From contig NZ_JARQTO010000010.1 in assembly GCF_029577735.1 (NCBI RefSeq), forward strand, positions 1-64,000: a stretch of 64,000 nt of DNA, written 5' to 3'. Under the pieces are notes generated by a model. It was not told where the DNA came from. It saw only the letters and a list, made by a program, of their open reading frames with translations, and did no database searches. Source of the DNA: Exercitatus varius. GTDB taxonomy: Bacteria; Pseudomonadota; Gammaproteobacteria; Enterobacterales; Pasteurellaceae. Below are positions 27,001 through 35,540 of this stretch, in pieces. A program made the translations under genes and the position numbers. Each line of letters begins with the position of its first letter. Positions within the stretch are counted from its first letter, which is position 1.

Positions 27001-28536
27001 TTACTCACCAAACCAACAGATATTACGAGCCGCCATAATTAAGTCTGCCGCTTTTTCCGGACTCAATTCTTCAATGTCCGCCAAATCGTCTACGCCTTGT
27101 TCGGCAAGCGCTTCCAGAGAGGTGATTTGTTTTTCCGCCAATTTAAATGCAATGTGGCGTTCCATTCCTTCCAGGTTCAGTAAACGATCTTCAATCTGTG
27201 CATTTTCCAACGCCTTTTCTTCCGCCAGTGCGGCTGCCGTAATGGCGTCTTTTGCGCGGGTTTGCAGTTCTTCCACTAAATCTTCGTCTTCAAGACCGTC
27301 AATCGCCGTTAATTCGCTCACCGGCACGTAAGCCAGTTCTTCTAATTTAGTGAAACCTTCGTCCACCAGGATTTGTGCGAAATCTTCGTCGATTTCAAGT
27401 GCGGTCATAAACAGATTTAAAATTTTGTTATCTTCCGCCTGATGTTTTTGCGCTAATTCTTCGGTGGTCATCACATTCAACGTCCAGCCGGTTAATTGGG
27501 TGGCAAGACGAACATTTTGTCCGTTACGACCGATTGCCTGCGCCAAATTGCTCGCTTCCACCGCAATATCCATGGAATGATTGTCTTCATCCACTACGAT
27601 GGAACTCACGTCCGCCGGCGCCATCGCGTTAATCACATATTGTGCCGGATTGTCGTCCCAAAGCACGATATCCACACGTTCACCGCCGAGCTCATTGGTA
27701 ATGGACTGCACACGAGAACCGCGCATGCCTACGCAGGCGCCTACCGGATCAATGCGTTTATCGCTGGATTTCACCGCAATTTTTGCACGGGAACCCGCAT
27801 CACGGGCGGAACCTTTAATTTCGATAATTTGCTCGCCGATTTCCGGAACTTCCAGGCGGAATAATTCTTCCAGCATAATCGGTTTAGCGCGGGTCACGAA
27901 CAATTGTGCGCCTTTGCTTTCCGGGCTGACTTTATAAAGCACGCCGCGTACGCGATCGCCGGGGCGGAAGTTTTCACGCGGAATCATATCTTCGCGCATG
28001 ATCACCGCTTCGGCTTTTGCCGGATCTTCTTTGTTGCCAATCAACTCAAGAATGATATTTTCGCGATTCACTTTTTTTACCGTGCCGATAACAATTTTTC
28101 CTTCTTCATTAATAAATTGTTCCACCACTTTGCTGCGTTCCGCATCACGGATTTTAGTGCTGATCACCTGACGGGCGGTTTGCATGGTAATACGATCGAA
28201 CGCCACGGATTCGATTTGATCTTCAACAACATCGCCGAGTTGAATATTCGGATCATCCAAACGCGCCGCTTCCAAAGTAATTTCGCGCGTCGGATTCACC
28301 ACTTCTTCCACAACGGTCCAGCGACGGAAAGTATCAAATTCGCCGGTTTTCGGATCAATCGCTACGCGAACGTCAATTTCAGAAGGTTTATCCACGCCCA
28401 AACGTTCCTGTTTTTGCGCGTGTTTTTTCTTGGTCGAAAGCGCAATCGCCGCTTCCAACGCTTCAAAAATTACTGCTTTCGGTAACGCTTTCTCGTTTGA
28501 TACGGCTTCCGCCGCTAATAAAATTTCTTTGCTCAT
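27001..28536 (-). CDS. nusA: Transcription termination/antitermination factor NusA
   Basis: 511 residues. Binds RNA polymerase and controls pausing, termination and antitermination. N-terminal domain MSKEILLAAEAVSNEKALPK; S1 domain (about 135-200, GTVKKVNRENIILEL); KH domains (about 230-345, GACVGMRGSRVQSITNELGGE and AIGRNGQNVRLATQLTGW); and two C-terminal acidic repeats with helix-hairpin-helix character (LDEGFTKLEELAYVP, LAEQGVDDLADIEELS), as in E. coli. Middle gene of rimP-nusA-infB. Confidence 0.97.
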   Translation of the reverse strand: MSKEILLAAEAVSNEKALPKAVIFEALEAAIALSTKKKHAQKQERLGVDKPSEIDVRVAIDPKTGEFDTFRRWTVVEEVVNPTREITLEAARLDDPNIQLGDVVEDQIESVAFDRITMQTARQVISTKIRDAERSKVVEQFINEEGKIVIGTVKKVNRENIILELIGNKEDPAKAEAVIMREDMIPRENFRPGDRVRGVLYKVSPESKGAQLFVTRAKPIMLEELFRLEVPEIGEQIIEIKGSARDAGSRAKIAVKSSDKRIDPVGACVGMRGSRVQSITNELGGERVDIVLWDDNPAQYVINAMAPADVSSIVVDEDNHSMDIAVEASNLAQAIGRNGQNVRLATQLTGWTLNVMTTEELAQKHQAEDNKILNLFMTALEIDEDFAQILVDEGFTKLEELAYVPVSELTAIDGLEDEDLVEELQTRAKDAITAAALAEEKALENAQIEDRLLNLEGMERHIAFKLAEKQITSLEALAEQGVDDLADIEELSPEKAADLIMAARNICWFGE

Positions 28537-28562
28537 TTATTTAATTACCCAGTTAACAATGA

Positions 28563-29018
28563 TTAAAATTTTGGAATGATATTGGCTTTTTGAATATTGC
28601 CGAAAACAAAAACCTGCGGTTGTCCGTCGACGATTAACGTCACCATATCGTTTTCAATTTTTTCCAATTTACCTTGCCATTTGCGACGATCTGACATCGG
28701 AATACGCAAATGAAGCGCAATGTCTTCACCGATAAAACGTTCGTATTGAGACAAAGTAAACAACGGACGATCCAATCCCGGCGAAGAAACTTCCAGATTG
28801 TATTTATCCGCGATCGGATCTTCCACATCCAGAATCGCACTCACCTGACGGCTGACGTCTGCGCAATCGTCCACAGATACGCCGCCTTCTTTATCGATAA
28901 ACAAACGTACCGTCATAAAACGGCCGGCACGCTGACATTCTATCCCCCAAAGTTCGAAGCCTAAGTCTTCCACCGAACCTTGTAGCATTTCTTGTAAATT
29001 TTGTTCTAATGTTGCCAT
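28563..29018 (-). CDS. rimP: Ribosome maturation factor RimP
   Basis: 151 residues, full length against E. coli (150). Acts in 30S subunit assembly. Motifs: LGFELWGIECQRAGRFMTVRLFIDKEGGVSVDDCADVSRQVSAILD, NLEVSSPGLDRPLF and the SH3-like C-terminal half. First protein gene after the initiator tRNA, as in E. coli metY-rimP-nusA-infB. ATG preceded by CGGAG. Confidence 0.96.
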   Translation of the reverse strand: MATLEQNLQEMLQGSVEDLGFELWGIECQRAGRFMTVRLFIDKEGGVSVDDCADVSRQVSAILDVEDPIADKYNLEVSSPGLDRPLFTLSQYERFIGEDIALHLRIPMSDRRKWQGKLEKIENDMVTLIVDGQPQVFVFGNIQKANIIPKF

Positions 29019-29183
29019 TTATTCTCCGTAAGACGAACCTGCGGGTTCATCGCTTAACCATAAAAGTGCGGTCAATTTTTGTGATGTTTTTTGTCGAGAA
29101 AATCCCACCTATAACGGTTTCATGCGGATTCCAGACATAAAAAAAGGGCGTAAAGCCCAGTGAAAATTTCCAAATTTTACGTA

Positions 29184-29213
29184 CAAAAAAACCCAAATTT
29201 CAAATTTGGGTTT
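29184..29213 (-). terminator. Terminator after the initiator tRNA
   Basis: Minus strand AAACCCAAA, loop TTTGAAA-like, TTTGGGTTT followed by a T-run (TTTTTTTG). About 40 bp beyond the tRNA CCA end. It separates or attenuates transcription into rimP. A second small hairpin, GGGC-gtaa-AGCCC, lies at 29147-29159. Confidence 0.82.
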
Positions 29214-29250
29214 CACTGAACCTTTATTTCCTTCTCAATCCGATGAGAAG

Positions 29251-29327
<77 letters not shown>

Positions 29328-29344
29328 TCCGAAATATGGGGCGT

Positions 29345-29372
29345 ATTATACATAAAATTCAGGTCATAGCAA
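29345..29372 (-). promoter_or_regulatory. Promoter of the initiator tRNA gene
   Basis: Minus strand -35 TTGCTA (29372-29367), 16-bp spacer, -10 TATAAT (29350-29345), followed by GC-rich ACGCCCC, a plausible stringent discriminator. The start would be about 10 nt before the tRNA. Confidence 0.75.
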
Positions 29373-29391
29373 GTTTTTATTATTTTTTTTG

Positions 29392-29514
29392 TTAAAAATT
29401 TATGCCCGTACCAATCCCGACGCCGGCCCCTCCGTTATTGGCACCGAATCCGCCAGATACGGAACAACCGGACAAAAGTGCGGTCAAAAGAAACACCAAA
29501 ATGACTTTTTTCAT
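29392..29514 (-). CDS. Small glycine-rich lipoprotein, 40 residues
   Basis: ATG at 29514, stop TAA at 29394-29392. The N-terminus MKKVILVFLLTALLSGC is a complete lipoprotein signal with lipobox LLSGC (acylated Cys at 17), leaving a 24-residue mature peptide SVSGGFGANNGGAGVGIGTG followed by INF. The hydrophobic LTAL part of the signal is encoded by an uptake signal. No family is recognised. The ribosome site is weak (GGGATAAATCA). Glycine-rich short lipoproteins occur in many Gram-negatives with unknown roles; function unassigned. It lies just upstream of the initiator tRNA promoter and divergent from the YceB-like gene. Confidence 0.7.
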   Translation of the reverse strand: MKKVILVFLLTALLSGCSVSGGFGANNGGAGVGIGTGINF

Positions 29515-29621
29515 TGATTTATCCCAAAATTAATGACAGATTTTTTCACGAAGTTGAACGGCGGATTCATATGTTTTCACGCCGTCCGAAGCGCTTCGCT
29601 ACCATCAAACGAGACATATAT

Positions 29622-30173
29622 ATGAAGAAATTTATTCGCCTGTTTTTGCTCAGTTTATGCTGTTTTCCGTTATTTACCCAGGCTTTTTCCATCAGCGAAG
29701 AAGAAATCAACGCTTATCTGGCGAAAAAATCCGATATTAGCGATAAAGTAGGCTTTCCCGGATTGTTTTCCTTAGATTATAAGTTGCAGGATTTAACCAC
29801 TAAAATCGGCCAAAATGATAAAGATCGCGTGGAAATCAGCGGCATTGTGGACGGTATTTTGGGTATTCAGCAAAAACAAATGGCCGGTAAACTGGCCATG
29901 ACCATCGACACCATTCCTTACTACGATGCGGAAAAAGGCTCCGTTTATCTGAAAGATATCCGTATTCTGAAATGGTCCGGCGAACCGGACAGCTATATGC
30001 AGCAATTACAGGGCGTCATGCCGTTTATCAGTCAAAGCGTGGCCGCGTTGATGAGTACTATTCCTATCTATACGCTGGATGACACCAAGCCCCGCGATGT
30101 ACTGATTAAAACCTTTGCCAAAGGCATTCGAGTGGAAAAAGGACGTCTGGTGCTTGATGCCGGCGTTTTATAA
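29622..30173 (+). CDS. DUF1439 protein, YceB-like
   Basis: 183 residues from ATG at 29622. The longer in-frame start at 29514 would overlap the leader and lacks support. Signal peptide MKKFIRLFLLSLCCFPLFTQA, then FSISEEEINAYLAKKSDISDKVGFPGLFSL, GIVDGILGIQQKQMAGKLAM, and a C-terminus with FAKGIRVEKGRLVL, matching E. coli YceB (DUF1439) along its length. E. coli YceB is a lipoprotein; here no lipobox cysteine stands at the cleavage point, so the protein may be periplasmic or use one of the internal Cys. Function unknown. Confidence 0.82.
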   Translation: MKKFIRLFLLSLCCFPLFTQAFSISEEEINAYLAKKSDISDKVGFPGLFSLDYKLQDLTTKIGQNDKDRVEISGIVDGILGIQQKQMAGKLAMTIDTIPYYDAEKGSVYLKDIRILKWSGEPDSYMQQLQGVMPFISQSVAALMSTIPIYTLDDTKPRDVLIKTFAKGIRVEKGRLVLDAGVL

Positions 30174-30209
30174 AACATTGTAGACTGCCAATACGGTCAA
30201 CATCCGATA

Positions 30210-30938
30210 TTATTTAGCTAACAATGCCTTAATGTGGCGCAGTTGTTCGACGTTAGTGAGGAATTTTCCTACATCCTGGGTTTCCGGCTTATGAATGTAA
30301 GGAATGCATCCCAACAACGGCGCCGCAATTCTACTGCTGAGTAAATCAATAATCTCCGCATAATGACCTAACCCCGGATTAATCCGGTTTGCAATCCAGC
30401 CTAATACCGGTAATCCCATATTTTCGATAGATTGCACTGTCAGTAAAGCGTGATTGATACAGCCTTCTTTAATTCCTACCGCCACAATTACCGGCATCTT
30501 GTGCTTCGCCACCCAATCGCCAAAGGTAAACCGTTCATTCATCGGGCTTAGCCAACCGAAAGATCCCTCCACCGCCACGGCGTCATAAGTTGCCGTTAAA
30601 CGCGCCAAATCCTGATCAATTTTATCCAGTTTAATACGCCCCTTTTCCGCCGTAATCATCGGTACGGTTTGCAAAAAGGTATAACTGTTAATATCGCGAT
30701 AAGACACGTTTTCTTTTGTGGAATTCTGCAGAACCAATACGTCGCGATTGTCCTCATCGCCATAATCGTTTTTCGGATCGTCCAATGAATCCGCGTACAC
30801 GGGTTCGTCCTGTCCGCAGGCGATAGGTTTAAAACCGACAATTTGCGTGCCCATTTCCTGCAGTACCTGAATAATGGCACGGCTACAAATGGTTTTGCCC
30901 ACGCTTGTATCTGTTCCGGTAACAAAAAAAGTACGCAT
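30210..30938 (-). CDS. bioD: Dethiobiotin synthase
   Basis: 242 residues. ATP-dependent ureido-ring closure of diaminopelargonate. P-loop GTDTSVGKT (about 8-16), VGFKPIACG, VEGSFGWLSPMNE, VAVGIKEGCINHALLTVQSIE and GWIANRI are BioD features. Compared with the classic EGAGG, the VEGSFGW here is a BioD2-like variant. The ATG follows GGGGGA, whose G-run can pair in a small hairpin (30944-30961). No other bio gene is adjacent. Confidence 0.92.
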   Translation of the reverse strand: MRTFFVTGTDTSVGKTICSRAIIQVLQEMGTQIVGFKPIACGQDEPVYADSLDDPKNDYGDEDNRDVLVLQNSTKENVSYRDINSYTFLQTVPMITAEKGRIKLDKIDQDLARLTATYDAVAVEGSFGWLSPMNERFTFGDWVAKHKMPVIVAVGIKEGCINHALLTVQSIENMGLPVLGWIANRINPGLGHYAEIIDLLSSRIAAPLLGCIPYIHKPETQDVGKFLTNVEQLRHIKALLAK

Positions 30939-30943
30939 ATTTC

Positions 30944-30961
30944 CCCCTAAATTTATAGGGG
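30944..30961 (-). promoter_or_regulatory. Hairpin overlapping the bioD ribosome site
   Basis: Minus strand CCCCTA-TAAATT-TAGGGG directly before GGAAATATG. The G-run that would act as the Shine-Dalgarno is in the stem, so it could lower bioD translation. The loop also contains a TATAAAT string. Confidence 0.35.
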
Positions 30962-31027
30962 ATAATTCTACGTGAATTAATCGAGGAAAATATTGAGCTG
31001 ACGCAAAGTTTGCGTGATTACCGTTAA

Positions 31028-32335
31028 TTATTTTTCAATAACGGATAAGAAATGTTGCAACCCTTGGCTGTCTCCCTGTTTTACCATGGTTTGCATCACC
31101 CGGGTCGGCGAATGAAGCAATTTATTCATTAACTTGCTACTAAATTCTTCCAAAATTTTGTCCGCACTTTCGCCCTGAGACAGGGAAAGTTGCGCTTTTT
31201 CCAGCAATTCGCGGCGAATTTGATCCGCATTCTCACGATAAGCGCGAATAAGATTCGATGCCTGATGAATTTTCAACCACTCAAAGAATTCCCGGCATTC
31301 CTCGGCAATGATACTTTCCGCCTGTTCGGAAGCTTTTTCCCGTTCGGACAAATTGTGGCTGATGATATTTTGCAAATCATCCACCGTGTAATGATACACG
31401 CTGTCCAGCTTGGCAACGTCTTCTTCTACATCGCGCGGCACCGCAATATCCACAATCAGAACGGGTCGATAACGACGCCGAATTTGTGACTGTTTCATCA
31501 TTTCGTAAGAAATCAGCGCGGTCGGGCTGCCTGTTGAAGAAATAACGATATCCGCCTGATTTAAGCCCTGTTGCAATTCGGATAACGACAATACCTCAAT
31601 AGACGCCGGTTCCAGCTTTTCCACCAAGACTTCCGCCCGTGCCCGCGTACGATTGGCAATCACCAGTTTTTTCACACCGTGACGCAACAAATGACGCGCC
31701 ACCAACTCAATGGTTTCACCGGCACCGACCAACAGAATAGTCAACTCACGCAAACTTTCGAAAATCTGACGCGCCAGACTACAAGCGGCATAGGCGACAG
31801 ACACCGCGCTTTCACCGATATTGGTTTCGGTACGCACACGTTTTGCGGTAGCAAAGGTTTTTTGGAATAAGCGAGAAAGTTCGCTGGAAATGCCCGCACT
31901 TTGTCCGTTCTGATGCTGCGCCTGATAATATGCTTCCGCAAGCTGATAAGCCTGTTTCACCTGGCCCAGAATCTGCGGTTCGCCCAAAATCAGGGAATCT
32001 AAACCGCAGGCCACACGCATTAAATGCATCACCGCCTGTTGGTTCTGATAAAAATACAGGCAATCCTGCAAGTCGGTTAATTGAATTCGGTGAATTGCCG
32101 CAAACCACACTACGCATTCATCAATCCATGCGGCGGTCTGTTCGGGTTGGATAAATTTATTATGCAGATAAATTTCGGTGCGGTTACAGGTTGAGAGAAT
32201 CACGGCGTTTTGTGCCAATTTCAGTTCTTCGATTTGGTTCAATGCCGATAGTCGTTTTTCTTCCGAAAACGCGACTTTTTCACGCAACGCAACCGTTGCG
32301 GTTTTATGATTGATACCAAGCACTAAAATTGTCAT
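31028..32335 (-). CDS. hemA: Glutamyl-tRNA reductase
   Basis: 435 residues. Reduces glutamyl-tRNA(Glu) to glutamate-1-semialdehyde, the entry step of tetrapyrrole synthesis. Catalytic Cys at 50 in ILSTCNRTEIY. NADPH domain LVGAGETIELVARHL, VISSTGSP and VDIAVPRDVE; C-terminal dimerisation helices. The start MTILVLGINHKTA is the canonical HemA N-terminus. An uptake signal variant is embedded near the C-terminus. Confidence 0.97.
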   Translation of the reverse strand: MTILVLGINHKTATVALREKVAFSEEKRLSALNQIEELKLAQNAVILSTCNRTEIYLHNKFIQPEQTAAWIDECVVWFAAIHRIQLTDLQDCLYFYQNQQAVMHLMRVACGLDSLILGEPQILGQVKQAYQLAEAYYQAQHQNGQSAGISSELSRLFQKTFATAKRVRTETNIGESAVSVAYAACSLARQIFESLRELTILLVGAGETIELVARHLLRHGVKKLVIANRTRARAEVLVEKLEPASIEVLSLSELQQGLNQADIVISSTGSPTALISYEMMKQSQIRRRYRPVLIVDIAVPRDVEEDVAKLDSVYHYTVDDLQNIISHNLSEREKASEQAESIIAEECREFFEWLKIHQASNLIRAYRENADQIRRELLEKAQLSLSQGESADKILEEFSSKLMNKLLHSPTRVMQTMVKQGDSQGLQHFLSVIEK

Positions 32336-32381
32336 TTTGTTGAATCGCCGACAGGGCGCACTCCTCGAAATCGCTTACGCT

Positions 32382-32419
32382 GTAAAAATCCCGTTATTCT
32401 AATCAATTCGAATAACGGG
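32382..32419 (-). terminator. Terminator of the OppA-like lipoprotein gene
   Basis: Minus strand CCCGTTATTC, 10-nt loop, GAATAACGGG, then ATTTTTAC. Twenty bp past the stop at 32440 and ahead of hemA. Confidence 0.82.
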
Positions 32420-32439
32420 AGCAAATTGCAGTCGGCAGA

Positions 32440-34050
32440 TTACCTCTGATTAGGTAATCCCGTACGCCGGAAAAGATCTTTACTATACACCGCCGATGTC
32501 GGGTTATTCACATCAAATCCGCGGACGGAAGGATGGATATACACCGCTCGCTGAGCCTGATATAAAGGTAAAAAATAGCGTTCCTGCTTCACTAAATGTT
32601 GAATTTTCTGATAAAGTGCGGTCCGTTCCGCTTCAGTTTTTGTAGTAAGCGATTGTTCCAGCCATTGATTAATTTCCGCATTGTCAATGCCCGTTTTATT
32701 ATCCGGATATTGCCCGTGCAACAAGTTAAAGAAAGCGGAAGGATCGTTATAATCCGCACACCATCCCGAACGAATCACCTGAAACTCGCCTTTTGCCTGT
32801 TTCTCCAGCAAGGCGGCGAAAGAAACCGGTTCCGGCGTGACATGAATCAATTCGGATTGAGACCAAGTGCGGACTAAACGATTTGCAATATTTTCCTGCG
32901 GATAACCGCGATCATAGGTCAAGGTAATATGTAACGGGTTTTCCGCCGAAATGCCGGCTTGCTGCAATAACGCTTCCACAACGCTCGGCTGCCACTCCTG
33001 GTTTTGTTCCGTTTGCATATGACGCGGCAAAAAATCACTCAACGGCCAGGCCGGCAAATGTTCATTCTGCACGATATACTGGGACGAAATCATCGAAACC
33101 AGCGCCGTTCTGACCGCCCGTTGACTCAATTTGGCATCCCGCAGATTAAACTGATAGAAATAAGTACAAAGCGTCGGAAAATAAGTAGCCTGCGAGGTAT
33201 TTTTCGGCGATTCAAGCCAATCAACCGAATCCGGCGATTGGTCGTCCGATATTTTTTCATAAACCACCGATTGAAAAGCCACATTGGCTTCGTTCCAATA
33301 AGCGGGATTTTTATTCAGGAAAATCCGATTGCCCTGCTTGCGAATAAATCTATAAGCGCCGTTACTCAAAAACTCCGTCGGCATATCGCCCCGCGTCGGT
33401 AAAAACGCCGCATGCGCCAGCATTTTCGGCAGATACGGCGTCGGTTTATCCAGCTCGATTTCTAAAACGTTCTCATTCACCGCCCGCACGCCAAGCTGCT
33501 CCAGCGATAATTGTCGCGCCATGACGGCTTGCGAATTCAACAGATTAATATAGGAAAGATAATTCTTTAACGGGCTATCGGACTGCGCAAGTTTCCGCCA
33601 ACTGTCCACAAAATCCCGCGCCAGCACCGGTTCGCCGTTCAACCATTTTGCCTGCGGACGTAAGTGAAAGCGCCAAAGTTTATCATTTTGGCTTTCCCAA
33701 CTTTCGGCCGCGCCCGGTAAAATATTGCCCTGCGCGTCCAAAATCACTAAACCTTCCAGTAAATCCCGCAAAAAATCCGCTTGTTCAACATTGTTCATGC
33801 TCAGCACATCCAAAGTCAGCTCGCCGTATACGCCGCGAATCAGCTGATCCTGCGTCCGTGCCGGCGACGGAAAAGCCGCTTGTGACATTTCGGCTTGGCG
33901 GTTGGCTTCTATGCCGGATAATTTTCGAGCGAATTGCGACAAAGGTTCACAGGCGGATAAAGCGCAAGCCGTAAAAAAAACTATCAAAAAACGTACCGCA
34001 CTTTTCCATGAAAAAAGCCGTCGTGAAATAAAACACCAAATACGTTGCAT
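32440..34050 (-). CDS. OppA-like solute-binding lipoprotein (SBP family 5)
   Basis: 536 residues from ATG at 34050. An in-frame TTG at 34068, 9 nt after GGGGGA, is an alternative start. Long basic N-terminus, hydrophobic stretch FLIVFFTACALSAC with lipobox LSAC (Cys at 34). Family 5 features: VYGELTLDVLSMN, LRDLLEGLVILDAQGNILPGAAESW, WRFHLRPQAKWLNGEPVLARDFVDSWRK and SGWCADYNDPSAFFNLL. The family binds peptides, nickel or heme for ABC import. No permease or ATPase is adjacent, so it is an orphan receptor. Substrate unknown. Confidence 0.88.
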   Translation of the reverse strand: MQRIWCFISRRLFSWKSAVRFLIVFFTACALSACEPLSQFARKLSGIEANRQAEMSQAAFPSPARTQDQLIRGVYGELTLDVLSMNNVEQADFLRDLLEGLVILDAQGNILPGAAESWESQNDKLWRFHLRPQAKWLNGEPVLARDFVDSWRKLAQSDSPLKNYLSYINLLNSQAVMARQLSLEQLGVRAVNENVLEIELDKPTPYLPKMLAHAAFLPTRGDMPTEFLSNGAYRFIRKQGNRIFLNKNPAYWNEANVAFQSVVYEKISDDQSPDSVDWLESPKNTSQATYFPTLCTYFYQFNLRDAKLSQRAVRTALVSMISSQYIVQNEHLPAWPLSDFLPRHMQTEQNQEWQPSVVEALLQQAGISAENPLHITLTYDRGYPQENIANRLVRTWSQSELIHVTPEPVSFAALLEKQAKGEFQVIRSGWCADYNDPSAFFNLLHGQYPDNKTGIDNAEINQWLEQSLTTKTEAERTALYQKIQHLVKQERYFLPLYQAQRAVYIHPSVRGFDVNNPTSAVYSKDLFRRTGLPNQR

Positions 34051-34095
34051 AAAATTAATACCGGACAAGCGGACAATCCCCCAAGCAAGCTCCCA

Positions 34096-34132
34096 AAAGA
34101 AAAGGCCTTTGATAGCGTATCAAAAGCCTTTC
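34096..34132 (-). terminator. Terminator of the SlyB-like gene
   Basis: Minus strand AAAGGCTTTTGATA, loop CGC, TATCAAAGGCCTTT, then TCTTTT. Lies 20 bp after the slyB stop. Confidence 0.85.
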
Positions 34133-34150
34133 AAATTGTCACGTCAGCAA

Positions 34151-34612
34151 TTAAAGCGCGGAAACGTTAAGTTTGGAACCGCCGACAATACGCACGCGGG
34201 CACCCGGTTTTAAACTGGCGTCCGCTTTTTGTACCACCACGATTTCATTACCGTCGTCTTTTTTAATCACCAGTTCCAAAGCATCGACCTGGCTGGCTTT
34301 TTCTTCCACTTTGCTACCGATAACGGCGCCTGCAACCGCACCGATTGCACTGGCAACGGCTCGACCGGAACCGCCGCCGACGGTTGAACCGGCGATACCG
34401 CCCAGCGCGCCGCCGCCTACCGTACCAATCACACCTTGGTTATCGGCCTGAACTTTTACCGCACGGGCGGATACAATCGTGCCATAACTGATTGAACGCG
34501 CTTCTTTCGCTTGATCGGCGGTATAAACGTCGCCGCTGAATATATCCGTATTGGCACAGCCTGTAACGCCTAAACCGACTAAAATCGCTAACGCTAATGT
34601 GATTTTCTTCAT
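34151..34612 (-). CDS. slyB: SlyB/Pcp-family glycine-zipper outer-membrane lipoprotein
   Basis: 153 residues. Lipoprotein signal MKKITLALAILVGLGVTGC, lipobox VTGC (Cys at 19). Central glycine zipper GTVGGGALGGIAGSTVGGGS and AIGAVAGAVIGSKVEEKAS (about 62-105), then a beta-rich C-terminus ending GARVRIVGG. Matches the SlyB/Pcp (15-kDa lipoprotein) family, which supports outer-membrane integrity in enterobacteria. Own terminator. Confidence 0.92.
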   Translation of the reverse strand: MKKITLALAILVGLGVTGCANTDIFSGDVYTADQAKEARSISYGTIVSARAVKVQADNQGVIGTVGGGALGGIAGSTVGGGSGRAVASAIGAVAGAVIGSKVEEKASQVDALELVIKKDDGNEIVVVQKADASLKPGARVRIVGGSKLNVSAL

Positions 34613-34638
34613 TTTATTGCTAACCTTAAATAAGTTAA

Positions 34639-34956
34639 TTAGTACACAATGCTCGCTCTTGACAAGGTTGCATGAGACATTGAACGGGAAACGTTACGTA
34701 CTTTGTTATCGTCGTAAACACGTACACAAGCTCCCACGACCAAATCGGAATCGTATTTTTGCGCAACCACCACATCTTCCGAAGCCGTTGCGCGTTGAGC
34801 CGCTTCACAATTATCTTTTCTAACGGTTAATTTTAACTCACCGCCTTCATTAGAAGAAAAAAGAACAGTGCCTTTATAACCGTTATCTTGTTGGCTTGAA
34901 CAAGCCGTTAAACCTAATGTCGCCAGAACGACAAACGCTAAAGTCATTTTTTTCAT
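34639..34956 (-). CDS. Small lipoprotein of unknown function
   Basis: 105 residues. Lipobox LTAC (Cys at 19) after MKKMTLAFVVLATLGLTAC. The mature part has no glycine zipper but its end, SEDVVVAQKYDSDLVVGACVRVYDD, resembles the beta-rich C-terminal segment of the neighbouring SlyB-like protein (VVVQKADASLKPGARVRIV), so it may be a diverged, zipper-less paralogue (inference). It overlaps the yecM stop by 4 bp, so it is probably translationally coupled. Family not recognised. Confidence 0.78.
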   Translation of the reverse strand: MKKMTLAFVVLATLGLTACSSQQDNGYKGTVLFSSNEGGELKLTVRKDNCEAAQRATASEDVVVAQKYDSDLVVGACVRVYDDNKVRNVSRSMSHATLSRASIVY

Positions 34957-35540
34957 TCGAAAACCCCGACAATTTTCTTAATAGAGTAAGGGTGAACTTT
35001 AATCGACGTATGATTTTGAAGGCTATCTTTCAAACTCACCGCAATAGAAGGATTGGGCAATAGCTCGCCTTCCGCCTTAGGTTCACTCACTTTGATAGTT
35101 AAACGGTCGAATTGGTTCCATAAAAATACCGATTGAACCCGCGTTATCCACTCGTTTGTCGATTCTTTCGCCAAAAACGGCAGCACAAACTCAATGTGTT
35201 CCCAGGTTTCATACCGATAAATTTTATCCTTAGGGAATGGCAATTCAATAACGTCGACAAATTGGTGCAAAAACGGCAGGGGTTCGTCTAATTGAATCAG
35301 GTAAATCACCCTTCCGTTAACCAAATTATCCGCTAAAATTGTACCGCACTTTAACAGCCGCACCAACCAGTTTTGCCCCATCTCCGATGAGTTTACCCGC
35401 AGCGCGAGGTGATCAATCGCATAATCCGTTAAATTTACCCGTATTTCAGTCGCTAACGCCTGAATTTTCCGTTCAAAATCCTGATATTCCCGATAAAGTG
35501 CGGGAGAATTTTGAAAGATTTTATGATTTGACGCATCCAT
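34953..35540 (-). CDS. YecM-family protein (VOC-like fold)
   Basis: 195 residues. Motifs typical of YecM: TDYAIDHLALRVNSSEMGQNWL, LIQLDEPLPF, DVIELPFPKDKIYRYETWEHIEFVLP. The fold is of the vicinal oxygen chelate type with conserved His/Glu residues suggesting metal binding, but no activity is established. Adjacent to rnd (the stop and start codons touch) and upstream of the small lipoprotein gene. Confidence 0.88.
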   Translation of the reverse strand: MDASNHKIFQNSPALYREYQDFERKIQALATEIRVNLTDYAIDHLALRVNSSEMGQNWLVRLLKCGTILADNLVNGRVIYLIQLDEPLPFLHQFVDVIELPFPKDKIYRYETWEHIEFVLPFLAKESTNEWITRVQSVFLWNQFDRLTIKVSEPKAEGELLPNPSIAVSLKDSLQNHTSIKVHPYSIKKIVGVFE

